The translations under genes and the position numbers were made by a program. 64,000 bases of DNA from Pseudomonas californiensis (lineage in GTDB: Bacteria > Pseudomonadota > Gammaproteobacteria > Pseudomonadales > Pseudomonadaceae), in assembly GCF_021147775.1 (NCBI RefSeq), contig NZ_JAGTPK010000014.1, positions 1-64,000 on the forward strand, written 5' to 3'. Of the stretch, positions 48,636-58,162 are shown one piece after another. The notes under the pieces were generated by a model that had not been told where the DNA came from, ran no database searches, and was given only the letters and a program-made list of their open reading frames with translations. Position 1 is the first letter of the stretch. Every line of letters starts with the position of its first letter.

Positions 48636-49756
48636 TGATAGTGCTCCGCCAGAATTACGTCTGCAGCGTGTTGCGGCATGCTGTAAAGGTCCGCTGAATC
48701 GGCAAACGCCAGACCGTTTCGGCCCCACGCACTGCGTGCCGCATCGTCCTGGAGCATGCTGGTCAGGTAGCGATTGAGCTGAGCCTGTTCGAACGGCTCA
48801 TCCAGCACACGACCGCAATCGGCTTCGGCAATGTAATGGGCATACCCACACACAGCGCTGACCAGGACGGGCAACCCCGCCACCAATGCTTCGAGCAGGA
48901 CAGTCCCGGTGTTTTCGTTGTAGGCCGGATGAATCAGCATGTCGGCGCCCAGCAAAAAGCGCGGGATGTCGCTGCGCCCTTTCATGAAGGTCACTTGATC
49001 GCCCAAGCCCAGTGCCGCGCTCTGTAACTGGAATACTTTGGGGTCGTCCTGACCGATTACAAACAGGCGTGTACGCTTCTTGAGTTCAGCAGGCAAAGCC
49101 GCCAATGCTTTCAAGCTGCGATCCACGCCCTTCGTCTTGAAACCAGAGCCAATCTGCACCAATAACAAGTCGTTTTCAGCCAGGCCGAACTCTTTGCGAA
49201 AGCCCGCACGGATGTCGGCGGCATCGGGTGGTGCCCGACGGTCTGGCGAGATGCCCGGTGGCAACAAGTGAAAGCGCGACAGTGGGGTGTCGTAATGCTT
49301 GATGAACAAGGGCTGCTGCACTTCAGAGATCATCAGTACCTGGGTTTTCGCATCTCTTGCGAAGACAGCACGCTCGTAATCGGCAAAATGGCGATAACGA
49401 CCCCATTTGCGGTACAGCGGGCTGCGCAGGTTCTGAGCCTTGTCTTCAAAGCAGCCGTCGGCCGCGTAATACACATCAAGACCCGGCATCTTGTTGAAGC
49501 CGATGAGACGGTCGACCGGGCGTTTGGCCAGGTCGGCTTCCATCCAGGCGCTGAGTTTTTCATTACGGCGATGATTGAAGAATGCCTTGACCGGCGCGAC
49601 CAGCACCTCGAAGCCGGGCGGCACATCGCCTTCCCAGATCAGGGTGTAGACGCGAATCTGATGGCCGCGCTGCTGACACTCAAGCGCAATGCGCATGAAA
49701 TCACGCTGCAGGCCGCCAAACGGGAAATATTTGTACAGTACGAAAGCCAGTTGCAT
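48632..49756 (-). CDS. waaG: LPS core glycosyltransferase I
   Basis: WaaG, 374 residues, GT4: MQLAFVLYKYFPFGGLQRDF start, QIGSGFKTKGVDRSLKALAAL, and HPAYNENTGTVLLEALVAG (the E-x7-E motif). It adds the first hexose (glucose in E. coli; a galactosamine in P. aeruginosa as I recall) to HepII. ATG 49756 shares one base with the waaC stop. Confidence 0.93.
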   Translation of the reverse strand: MQLAFVLYKYFPFGGLQRDFMRIALECQQRGHQIRVYTLIWEGDVPPGFEVLVAPVKAFFNHRRNEKLSAWMEADLAKRPVDRLIGFNKMPGLDVYYAADGCFEDKAQNLRSPLYRKWGRYRHFADYERAVFARDAKTQVLMISEVQQPLFIKHYDTPLSRFHLLPPGISPDRRAPPDAADIRAGFRKEFGLAENDLLLVQIGSGFKTKGVDRSLKALAALPAELKKRTRLFVIGQDDPKVFQLQSAALGLGDQVTFMKGRSDIPRFLLGADMLIHPAYNENTGTVLLEALVAGLPVLVSAVCGYAHYIAEADCGRVLDEPFEQAQLNRYLTSMLQDDAARSAWGRNGLAFADSADLYSMPQHAADVILAEHYQ

Positions 49757-50820
49757 CAGCCAGGTTCCTTTGCCAGCAACAGCGTGCCCAGTTGGCCCGC
49801 TACTCGCTCGGGATTCAAGCGAGTGAAGCATGGAGGCCACTCGCGTTTCAGGTCAAACCGGCGCTGATCCTCAGCCGTCGGTTGGTAGGTGCATTTCTTT
49901 TGCAGACACGGCACGCAGCTCGGGTAATCGCTGGCCAGATGCACCTGGGATTTGCCGTAGGCGCCGGTAAGGCCGGGATTGGTCGGCCCGAACAGCGAAA
50001 TGGTCGGAACGTCCAGCGCCGCAGCCAGATGACCGATGCCGGTGTCCACCGCCACACATGCCTGAGCACTGGCCAGTACACCGGCCACCCCGGCCAGGTT
50101 CAGCTTCGGCAGCACCTGAGCGTTGTCCAGCCCCTCGGCAATGCGCTCGGCGCGGGCTTTCTCAGCGGGGTTGCCCCACGGCAGCCGGACCTGAAGCCCA
50201 CGTGCCGCCATGAGTTCGGCCAACTGGCGCCAGTACAGTTCAGGCCAGTGTTTGGTGGCCCACGTCGTGCCATGCAGAAACAGCACATACGGCGCGGTGG
50301 CTGTCGAGTCGTGAGTGACTGGTTTGTTCAGACCATAGTCGCCGATCCCGGAAGGCAGCGGATAATCCAGCGCTTTGGCAAACAGTTGTCGCAATCGCTC
50401 GACGGCATGCTGGTCGCGTGCCACCGAATGAGGCTGATCATAAAAGCGGCTGGCGACAGGCTCACGGGCCGACTCACTGTCCAGTCCGGCGACCGGAGCG
50501 TCCACATAGCGCGTCAACCAGGCACTTTTGAACAGGCCCTGGGCATCGATCACCAGATCGTAGCGCTGCTCGCGCACGCGATGTTTGAAAAGACGCCATT
50601 CGCCGGACCTGAAGGTCTGCCACAGGTTCTTGCGCCAGCGCCGGATCGCCACCGGGATGACCGTATCGACCGCCGGATGCCAGGCAGGAATCTCGGCGAA
50701 ACCTTCCTCGACCACCCAATCGAAGCGGATGCCGGGCAAGGCGCGCGCTGCATCGGTCAGGGCTGGCATGGCATGAATGACGTCGCCCAGCGAAGACGTC
50801 TTGATCAGCAGTACCCGCAA
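49756..50820 (-). CDS. waaC: ADP-heptose:LPS heptosyltransferase I
   Basis: WaaC, 354 residues, GT9: RVLLIKTSSLGDVIHAMPAL at the N-terminus and VAVDTGIGHLAAALDVPTIS with LFGPTNPG near the end. It adds HepI to Kdo. The start is TTG 50820, the codon right before RVLLIK; GAGG lies about 10 bases upstream and the waaF stop is 2 bases upstream. No ATG fits. Confidence 0.94.
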   Translation of the reverse strand: MRVLLIKTSSLGDVIHAMPALTDAARALPGIRFDWVVEEGFAEIPAWHPAVDTVIPVAIRRWRKNLWQTFRSGEWRLFKHRVREQRYDLVIDAQGLFKSAWLTRYVDAPVAGLDSESAREPVASRFYDQPHSVARDQHAVERLRQLFAKALDYPLPSGIGDYGLNKPVTHDSTATAPYVLFLHGTTWATKHWPELYWRQLAELMAARGLQVRLPWGNPAEKARAERIAEGLDNAQVLPKLNLAGVAGVLASAQACVAVDTGIGHLAAALDVPTISLFGPTNPGLTGAYGKSQVHLASDYPSCVPCLQKKCTYQPTAEDQRRFDLKREWPPCFTRLNPERVAGQLGTLLLAKEPG

Positions 50821-50822
50821 AA

Positions 50823-51857
50823 TCAGACGACCTCGACCGGCGTGCTGCCCAAGCGACCAAGCGCCTGAATCACGGTGTTCGGCTCCAGCAGGCGCATGCA
50901 GTTGTAGTGACCAAAACGGCAGGTACGATCGAAACACGGGCTGCACTCGATGCCCAGTTGAACGATTTCGACCTCGTCTGCCAGCGGCGGTGTAAAGCCC
51001 GGCGATGTGGAGCCATAGACGGCCACCAGCGGACGATTCAGCGCAGCGGCCACATGCATCAGGCCAGAATCATTGGACACGACCGAGTCGGCACACGACA
51101 GCAGGTCGATGGCTTCGGCGAGCGATGTCTGCCCGCTGAGGTTGGTGGACTCTTCACGCAGGCCCGGGATCAGGTATTCACGGATGCTTTCACCGACCGG
51201 GTGGTCCTTCTGCGAGCCGAACAGCCAGACCTGCCAACCTTGGCGAATCCTGGCCTCGGCGACCTGAGCGTAGTGCTCGGCTGGCCAGCGCTTGGACTCA
51301 CCAAATTCAGCTCCTGGGCACAGCGCCAGTACCGGACGATCCAGGGCCAGACCAAACTTGCTCAGCGCGGCGTCGCGGGTGGTCGGGTCGATCTGCAGAC
51401 TGGGCTTCGGATAGGGCCTCGGCAGCTCGGCACCTTTGTCGAACGCCAGCGCCATGAAGCGCTCGATCATCAACGGATAGCGATCCTTGTCGAGCGTACG
51501 GACATCGTTGAGCAAACCGTAACGGAACTCGCCGCGCCAGCCGGTACGCTTGGCGATACCCGCAAAGAAGGGCACCAACGCCGACTTGAGCGAGTTGGGC
51601 AGCAGAATGGCCTGATCGTACTGGCCGACCAACGACTTGCCGATCCGGCGACGGGTTGCCAGTTCAAGCGCGCCATGCCCCAGCGGGAAGCTGAGTGCCG
51701 CACGAACTTCAGGCATCCGTTCAAGCAACGGACGGCTCCATTCCGGGGCCAGCACATCGATTTCGCACTCGGGATGACGCTGCTTCAGGCACTGAAACAG
51801 CGTTTGCGCCATCACCATGTCACCGACCCAGCTAGGCCCAACGATGAGAATATTCAT
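50823..51857 (-). CDS. waaF: ADP-heptose:LPS heptosyltransferase II
   Basis: WaaF, 344 residues, GT9: NILIVGPSWVGDMVMAQTLF start, LCPGAEFGESKRWPAEHYA, and VVSNDSGLMHVAAALNRPLV then AVYGSTSPGFTPP. It adds HepII. It is the first gene of the run waaF-waaC-waaG-waaP-wapP-wapQ-PA5006-like, all overlapping or nearly so, so one message is likely. Confidence 0.96.
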   Translation of the reverse strand: MNILIVGPSWVGDMVMAQTLFQCLKQRHPECEIDVLAPEWSRPLLERMPEVRAALSFPLGHGALELATRRRIGKSLVGQYDQAILLPNSLKSALVPFFAGIAKRTGWRGEFRYGLLNDVRTLDKDRYPLMIERFMALAFDKGAELPRPYPKPSLQIDPTTRDAALSKFGLALDRPVLALCPGAEFGESKRWPAEHYAQVAEARIRQGWQVWLFGSQKDHPVGESIREYLIPGLREESTNLSGQTSLAEAIDLLSCADSVVSNDSGLMHVAAALNRPLVAVYGSTSPGFTPPLADEVEIVQLGIECSPCFDRTCRFGHYNCMRLLEPNTVIQALGRLGSTPVEVV

Positions 51858-51887
51858 GTTCCATCCAAAAACGACCAGAAACGATCA

Positions 51888-51976
51888 GGGAGGCCGATCA
51901 GGTTGCGTGACGTTCCCACACAACCTGTCGCCTCCCTGTCATAGCTTTATATAGCGTTACCTGAAGCACCTTCAGG
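51888..51976. promoter_or_regulatory. Two hairpins between waaF and glnE
   Basis: An imperfect stem built from GAGGC...GCCTC and AGGTTG...CAACCT spans about 51889-51933, and a perfect CCTGAAG-CAC-CTTCAGG lies at 51960-51976. Neither is followed by a T run. The 174-base gap should hold the glnE 3' end and the waaF promoter; TATATAAAG on the minus strand near 51950 is a weak -10 candidate. Confidence 0.35.
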
Positions 51977-52031
51977 GCGCTTCATGCCTCACGACAATGC
52001 ACCTCTAGTCGGCATGCCTTGTCGCAACGCG

Positions 52032-54989
52032 TCAACTCAACCCCATCTGCGCCCAGATTCGCATAACCTCACGCCGCTCAGCATGAAACTGATCGCCACT
52101 GACAACGCCTGCCTGCTTCTGCAAGGCCTGACGGTGCGCGGCCGAACGGTACGCCTTATAGGCTTCGCGCAGCAGACTGGCATCCGCATCAGGCAACAAT
52201 CCGGCCTCTTCCAGCCCTTCCAGAATACGAACGTTATCGGTGTACTGCAGCAGGACCGGATGCTCTCGGGACCATGCCAAGGCCGCGTATTGCACCATAA
52301 ATTCGATATCGACGATACCACCGGCGTCCTGCTTGAGGTCGAACGGCATTGAGGCTTCGAAGGCATTGGCTGATCGTCCGGCCGCTGTGAGACGGGTGCC
52401 CAGGTTGTCGCGCATTTTGGCGCGCATCTCGCTGACCTCGACGCGAAGCGTGTCCAGATCCCGCTCACGGCCCAGTACATCGGCGCGTACACGCTCGAAC
52501 CCCTGCCCCACATCGGCACTGCCGGTCAGTACGCGCGCACGGACCAGCGCCTGATGCTCCCAGGTCCAGGCCTCCTTGTCCTGATAGCGGGCAAACGCAC
52601 CCAGTGAACTGACCAGCAACCCGGACGCACCGGACGGACGCAAGCGCATATCGACTTCATAGAGCTGACCGGAGTTGGTCTGTGCCGTCAGCAGATGGAT
52701 GATGCGTTGCCCCAAACGGGTGAAGAATTGCGCGCTGTCGATTGGCTTCGCACCGTCGGTTTCTGCCTGCAGATCACCGTCATGGATGAAAACCAGGTCC
52801 AGATCCGAGCCGTGGCCCAGCTCTATGCCGCCGACCTTGCCGTAACCGACAATCACAAAACCCGGATCACACAGTGTGCCGTCCGGACGTGACGGCGTGC
52901 CGTGACGTGCCACGCTGTAGCGCCAGGCAAGTGCCAGCACCTGCTCCAGAATGGCTTCGGCCAGCCAGGTCAGGTAATCGCTGACTTTCATCAACGGCAG
53001 GCTGCCGGAAATCTCGGACGCAGCCACCCGCAGGCTATGGGCCAGCTTGAAATGCCGCAGCGCTTCCATCTGCTGTTCCAGGTCGTCCTCGGGAATGCGG
53101 ATCAAACGCTCACGCAGCTCAGCGGCCAATTCAGGCGCAAGCGGCGGGTTGAACAGCCGGCCTTCGTTGAGCAGTTCATCAAGCAGCAGCGGGAAGCGAG
53201 CGATCTGCTCGGCAATCCACGGGCTGGCCGCGCACAGGGTCAGCAGCCTGCGCAGGGCATCCGGATTTTCCGTGAGCAACACCAGATAGGCCGAACGACG
53301 AGCGACCGCCTCCACCAGCGGCAACACACGCTCCAGCACCAGATCAGGTTTTTTATGCTCCACCGCCTGGGCCAGCAACCGCGGGATAAAAGCATCCAGC
53401 CGCTCGCGGCTCAGACGCTGCATCGAACGCAGGTTGGGGCTACTGCGCAGACTGGCCAATTGCTTGAGCGCCTGACCGGCATTGACAAACCCCGCTTGCA
53501 CCAACTGGCGCTCTGCGGCTTCTTCATCCTGAGACTCTTCCCACAATGGCAGCCATTCGCCGCCCACGATGACTTCACTGTCGTCTTCCTGCTCATCATC
53601 GGGGTCAGAGTCCGGATCGGCTATGACCTGACGGAAATGCCACGACACTCGACTGCGCCAGTGCATGAGTCGCTCGTGGAAGCTTGCCCAGTCCGCAAAG
53701 CCCATGATCAGTGCAATACGCGCCTGGTCCTGCTCGTTGTCCGGGAGCATTTGCGTCTGACGGTCGGCGATGGCCTGAATGGCGTGCTCGGTGTAACGCA
53801 GAAACTCATAACCTTCCCGCAGCTCTTCGGTCACGGCGGCTGGCAGGTAACCCTGCCCTTCGAGGGTTTTGAGTACTTTGAACAAAGGACGCTGCTGAAG
53901 GCTCAGGTCGCGCCCACCGTGAATCAGTTGAAAGGCCTGCGCGATAAACTCGACTTCCCGGATACCGCCCGCGCCGAGCTTGATGTTCTCGGCCATACCC
54001 TTGCGCTTGACCTCATGCTGGATCAGCTGCTTCATCGTGCGCAACGCTTCGATGGCCGAAAAGTCCAGGTAGCGGCGATAGACGAACGGACGCAGCATGT
54101 CCAGAAGCTCTGCGCCTGCCACCTGGTCGCCACCGACCACACGCGCCTTGATCATCGCGTAGCGTTCCCAGTCCCGTCCCTGATCCTGGTAATACTGCTC
54201 CAGAGCATTGAAGCTCAGCACCAGCGCACCTGAAGACCCGTACGGACGCAGGCGCATGTCGACGCGAAAGACAAAACCGTCGACCGTCACCGGGTCCAGC
54301 GCCTTGATCAGACGCTGCCCCAGACGGATGAAAAACTCCTGGTTATCCAGCGGTCGCTTGACCCCGACTGTTTCCCCGCCTTCCGGATAACCGAAGATCA
54401 GGTCGATATCAGAAGAAAGATTCAACTCGACGGCACCCAGTTTGCCCATCCCCAGGATGACCATATGCTGAGGCTGGCCCGTACGTCGGCCAGTGGGCGT
54501 GCCCAACAGCTGACAATGGCGTTCGTACAACCAGTGATACGCAAGATCAATGGAGCCATCGGCCATTTCCGAAAGGTCGCGACAGGTCTCGATCAGGTCT
54601 GCCTGACGCGTCAGGTCTCGCCAGATAATCCGTACTTGCTGGCGTGCCCGTTGACGACGTAGATTACGCCCCAGTTCCTCATCGGTGGCAGCCGGGCGTA
54701 GCGCATCGGCAATTTGTTCGCGCAGTTCTCCTACCGAGAAGCTACGCTCCAGCTCGCCTGACTCGGCCAGCTGCAGCAGCATCTGCGGGTCGCGACATAC
54801 TTGTTCGGTGACGAAGTCGCTGGCAGCACATACCCGGTCGAAGGCCTTGCGGCGCGGCTCGGGCCAGGCTTCGAACGAGGCCACTGCATCAGCAGACAAG
54901 TCGGCGAGCGCTGTACGAAATGTCTGTTGTGCACGGGTAATAAGCGGCAGCAGGATGGCCGGGAAATCGGCCAGTGAAGGTAGGCTCAT
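52032..54989 (-). CDS. glnE: Bifunctional glutamine synthetase adenylyltransferase/deadenylase
   Basis: GlnE, 985 residues. Two nucleotidyltransferase domains are evident: the N-terminal adenylyl-removing one with LGMGKLGAVELNLSSDIDLI and the C-terminal adenylating one with VGYGKVGGIELGHGSDLDLV, joined by a helical linker. It tunes glutamine synthetase to nitrogen supply with PII. Start ATG 54989 gives MSLPSLADF. In P. aeruginosa ilvE lies between waaF and glnE; it is absent here. Confidence 0.96.
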   Translation of the reverse strand: MSLPSLADFPAILLPLITRAQQTFRTALADLSADAVASFEAWPEPRRKAFDRVCAASDFVTEQVCRDPQMLLQLAESGELERSFSVGELREQIADALRPAATDEELGRNLRRQRARQQVRIIWRDLTRQADLIETCRDLSEMADGSIDLAYHWLYERHCQLLGTPTGRRTGQPQHMVILGMGKLGAVELNLSSDIDLIFGYPEGGETVGVKRPLDNQEFFIRLGQRLIKALDPVTVDGFVFRVDMRLRPYGSSGALVLSFNALEQYYQDQGRDWERYAMIKARVVGGDQVAGAELLDMLRPFVYRRYLDFSAIEALRTMKQLIQHEVKRKGMAENIKLGAGGIREVEFIAQAFQLIHGGRDLSLQQRPLFKVLKTLEGQGYLPAAVTEELREGYEFLRYTEHAIQAIADRQTQMLPDNEQDQARIALIMGFADWASFHERLMHWRSRVSWHFRQVIADPDSDPDDEQEDDSEVIVGGEWLPLWEESQDEEAAERQLVQAGFVNAGQALKQLASLRSSPNLRSMQRLSRERLDAFIPRLLAQAVEHKKPDLVLERVLPLVEAVARRSAYLVLLTENPDALRRLLTLCAASPWIAEQIARFPLLLDELLNEGRLFNPPLAPELAAELRERLIRIPEDDLEQQMEALRHFKLAHSLRVAASEISGSLPLMKVSDYLTWLAEAILEQVLALAWRYSVARHGTPSRPDGTLCDPGFVIVGYGKVGGIELGHGSDLDLVFIHDGDLQAETDGAKPIDSAQFFTRLGQRIIHLLTAQTNSGQLYEVDMRLRPSGASGLLVSSLGAFARYQDKEAWTWEHQALVRARVLTGSADVGQGFERVRADVLGRERDLDTLRVEVSEMRAKMRDNLGTRLTAAGRSANAFEASMPFDLKQDAGGIVDIEFMVQYAALAWSREHPVLLQYTDNVRILEGLEEAGLLPDADASLLREAYKAYRSAAHRQALQKQAGVVSGDQFHAERREVMRIWAQMGLS

Positions 54990-55196
54990 GGTCTATCCTT
55001 GATCGGCGTGCAAAGGGCTACCCGCCATGACTGCAAGATTCATCTGCCACCGCCGTTTGTCGAACAAAGGTTATAAATTGCTGGAAAAAACGATTTAGAA
55101 GCATAAAAATCTGCTTTTTCACTGCAACGCATTCGATACCAATCAACAGTAACGTTTTATCTCACAACACAACAGGAGCGTTTTGGTCGCTTCGCT

Positions 55197-55209
55197 GTAG
55201 TTTTACTAC
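55197..55209. promoter_or_regulatory. FadR/PdhR-type operator 1 upstream of aceE
   Basis: GTAGTTTTACTAC is a perfect palindrome (GTAGT-TTT-ACTAC) and fits the TNGTNNNACNA consensus of FadR-subfamily GntR regulators such as PdhR. It is also the exact inverse complement of operator 2. Centre at 55203, 171 bases before the aceE ATG. Confidence 0.6.
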
Positions 55210-55248
55210 TGGGTCACTCACTCGGAGGGCTGAAATAGTCGCCGATTT

Positions 55249-55261
55249 GTAGTAAAACTAC
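55249..55261. promoter_or_regulatory. FadR/PdhR-type operator 2 upstream of aceE
   Basis: GTAGTAAAACTAC (GTAGT-AAA-ACTAC), same consensus. Centre at 55255, 52 bases from the centre of operator 1, very near five helical turns, so both sites face the same side of the helix. Confidence 0.6.
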
Positions 55262-55373
55262 ACGCCGCCGGAATACCACCTCCGGTAATCCAAGAATTTA
55301 TGTCGTCTGCCCACAAGGCCAGTCGCAAACTCAGGCAACCGATTCTGGAAGCCTTTCCGCCCTGGAGCAAGCC

Positions 55374-58019
55374 ATGCAAGACCTCGATCCCGTCGAAACC
55401 CAGGAATGGCTGGACGCCCTGGAATCGGTTCTCGACAAAGAAGGCGAAGACCGTGCTCACTACCTGATGACCCGTCTGGGCGAACTGGCCACCCGCAGTG
55501 GCTCACAGTTGCCTTACGCCATCACCACGCCTTATCGCAACACGATTCCGGTCACCCACGAAGCACGCATGCCTGGCGACCTGTTCATGGAACGCCGCAT
55601 TCGCTCGCTGGTACGCTGGAACGCGTTGGCCATGGTTGTGAAAACGAACCTGAACGACCCGGATCTGGGCGGTCACATTTCGAGCTTTGCCTCCAGTGCC
55701 ACGCTGTACGACATCGGTTTCAACTACTTCTTCCAGGCACCGACCGACGAACACGGCGGCGACCTGATCTACTTCCAGGGTCACGCATCGCCAGGCGTCT
55801 ATGCCCGTGCGTTCCTCGAAGGCCGCATCACTGAAGACCAGATGAACAACTTCCGTCAGGAAGTCGACGGCCAGGGCCTGTCGTCTTATCCACACCCTTG
55901 GCTGATGAAAGATTTCTGGCAGTTCCCGACTGTGTCCATGGGCCTTGGCCCGATCCAGGCGATCTACCAGGCACGCTTCATGAAGTACCTGGAGCACCGC
56001 GGTTACATCCCGGAAGGCAAGCAGAAAGTCTGGTGCTTCCTGGGTGACGGCGAGACCGACGAGCCGGAATCCCTGGGCGCTATCGCTCTGGCCGGTCGCG
56101 AGAAGCTCGACAACCTGATCTTCGTCGTCAACTGCAACCTGCAGCGCCTCGACGGCCCGGTTCGCGGCAACGCCAAGATCATTCAGGAACTGGAAGGCGT
56201 GTTCCGCGGCGCCCAGTGGAATGTGACCAAAGTCATCTGGGGCCGTTTCTGGGACCCACTGCTGGCCAAGGACGTCGACGGCATCCTGCAACGTCGTATG
56301 GACGAAGTCATCGACGGCGAATACCAGAACTACAAGGCAAAAGACGGCGCGTTCGTTCGCGAGCACTTCTTCAACTCGCCTGAACTCAAGGCCATGGTTG
56401 CCGATCTGTCCGACGACGAGATCTGGAAGCTCAACCGTGGCGGTCACGACCCGTACAAGGTCTACGCGGCGTACCACGAAGCCGTCAACCACAAGGGTCA
56501 ACCGACCGTGGTTCTGGCCAAGACCATCAAGGGTTATGGCACTGGCGCCGGTGAAGCGAAAAACACCGCGCACAACACCAAGAAGGTCGACGTCGACAGC
56601 CTGCGTCACTTCCGTGACCGTTTCGACATCCCGATCAAGGACGCCGAACTCGAAGCCCTGCCGTTCTACAAGCCGGAAGAAGGCAGCGCAGAAGCCCGTT
56701 ACCTGAGCGAGCGTCGCGCCGCATTGGGTGGTTTCGTGCCGCAGCGCCGTGCGAAGAGTTTCAGCCTGCCGACTCCGCCACTGGATACCCTCAAGGCTAT
56801 TCTGGATGGCTCAGGCGACCGCGAAATCTCCACCACCATGGCGTTCGTGCGCATCCTGACGCAACTGGTCAAGGACAAGGAAATCGGTCAGCGCATCGTT
56901 CCGATCATTCCGGACGAAGCCCGTACTTTCGGTATGGAAGGCATGTTCCGCCAGTTGGGCATCTACTCGTCCGTCGGCCAGCTCTACGAGCCAGTCGATA
57001 AAGAACAAGTGATGTTCTATCGCGAAGACAAGAAAGGCCAGATCCTCGAAGAAGGCATCAACGAAGCAGGCGCCATGTCCTCCTTCATCGCGGCCGGTAC
57101 GTCGTACAGTAACCACAACCAGCCGATGATTCCGTTCTACATCTTCTACTCGATGTTCGGTTTCCAGCGTATCGGTGACCTGGCCTGGGCCGCTGGCGAC
57201 AGCCGCACCCGTGGCTTCCTGGTCGGCGGCACCGCCGGTCGTACCACGCTGAACGGTGAAGGTCTGCAGCACGAAGACGGTCATAGCCACATTCTGGCTT
57301 CGACCATCCCGAACTGCCGCACCTTCGACCCGACTTACGGTTACGAGCTGGCAGTCATCATCCGCGAAGGCATGCGCCTGATGTTCGAAGAACAACAGGA
57401 CGTTTTCTACTACCTGACCGTGATGAACGAGTCCTACGCTCAGCCTGCAATGCCGGCTGGCGTGGAAGAAGGCATCATCAAGGGCATGTACCTGCTCGAA
57501 GAAGACACCAAGGAAGCGGCGCACCACGTCCAGTTGCTGGGCTCGGGCACCATCCTGCGTGAAGTTCGCGAAGCGGCGAAGATCCTGCGTGACGAGTTCA
57601 ACATCGGTGCAGACGTCTGGAGCGTTACCAGCTTCAACGAACTGCGTCGCGACGGTCTGGCCGTAGAGCGCAGCAACCGCCTGCACCCTGGCCAGAAACC
57701 AGAGCTGAGCTACGTCGAGCAGTGCCTCAACGGTCGCAAGGGTCCGGTCATCGCATCGACTGACTACATGAAGCTGTTCGCTGACCAGATCCGTCAGTGG
57801 GTTCCAACCAAGGAATACAAAGTTCTGGGCACCGACGGCTTCGGCCGTAGCGACAGCCGCAAGAAGCTGCGTCACTTCTTTGAAGTCGACCGTAACTTCG
57901 TTGTGCTGGCAGCCCTGGAAGCCTTGGCTGATCGTGGCGATATCGAACCTAAAGTCGTGGCGGAAGCCATCGCCAAGTTCGGCATCGATCCTGAAAAACG
58001 CAATCCACTGGACTGCTAA
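55374..58019 (+). CDS. aceE: Pyruvate dehydrogenase E1 component
   Basis: AceE, 881 residues, homodimeric E1: decarboxylates pyruvate with thiamine diphosphate and hands the acetyl group to AceF. The TPP-binding motif is GDGETDEPESLGAIA followed by NCNLQRLDGPV. Other family landmarks: LVRWNALAMVVKTN, EGGLQHEDGHSH-like GEGLQHEDGHSHI, and the C-terminal FGRSDSRKKLRHFFEVD. ATG 55374 has GGAG 6 bases upstream. Forms an operon with aceF and is probably repressed by a PdhR-like regulator. Confidence 0.97.
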   Translation: MQDLDPVETQEWLDALESVLDKEGEDRAHYLMTRLGELATRSGSQLPYAITTPYRNTIPVTHEARMPGDLFMERRIRSLVRWNALAMVVKTNLNDPDLGGHISSFASSATLYDIGFNYFFQAPTDEHGGDLIYFQGHASPGVYARAFLEGRITEDQMNNFRQEVDGQGLSSYPHPWLMKDFWQFPTVSMGLGPIQAIYQARFMKYLEHRGYIPEGKQKVWCFLGDGETDEPESLGAIALAGREKLDNLIFVVNCNLQRLDGPVRGNAKIIQELEGVFRGAQWNVTKVIWGRFWDPLLAKDVDGILQRRMDEVIDGEYQNYKAKDGAFVREHFFNSPELKAMVADLSDDEIWKLNRGGHDPYKVYAAYHEAVNHKGQPTVVLAKTIKGYGTGAGEAKNTAHNTKKVDVDSLRHFRDRFDIPIKDAELEALPFYKPEEGSAEARYLSERRAALGGFVPQRRAKSFSLPTPPLDTLKAILDGSGDREISTTMAFVRILTQLVKDKEIGQRIVPIIPDEARTFGMEGMFRQLGIYSSVGQLYEPVDKEQVMFYREDKKGQILEEGINEAGAMSSFIAAGTSYSNHNQPMIPFYIFYSMFGFQRIGDLAWAAGDSRTRGFLVGGTAGRTTLNGEGLQHEDGHSHILASTIPNCRTFDPTYGYELAVIIREGMRLMFEEQQDVFYYLTVMNESYAQPAMPAGVEEGIIKGMYLLEEDTKEAAHHVQLLGSGTILREVREAAKILRDEFNIGADVWSVTSFNELRRDGLAVERSNRLHPGQKPELSYVEQCLNGRKGPVIASTDYMKLFADQIRQWVPTKEYKVLGTDGFGRSDSRKKLRHFFEVDRNFVVLAALEALADRGDIEPKVVAEAIAKFGIDPEKRNPLDC

Positions 58020-58162
58020 GAGTCTGCGTCAAGAGCGCTGAGCAGGGCGTGAACAGCCGAGGATGCGGAATTTACCGACCGTAAATGAGCATCCGACGCT
58101 GTTTCGTTGTACCTGACCCCAGCGTAATCGTGAGTGAACAGATTCTCCCGAGGAGAGACATA

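Larger units (their letters stand above)
54990..55373. other. Divergent glnE/aceE control region
   Basis: A gene-free 384 bases. The glnE-proximal half is AT-rich (55060-55160). The aceE-proximal half holds two operator-like palindromes (listed separately). No convincing -35/-10 pair could be fixed. Confidence 0.6.
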
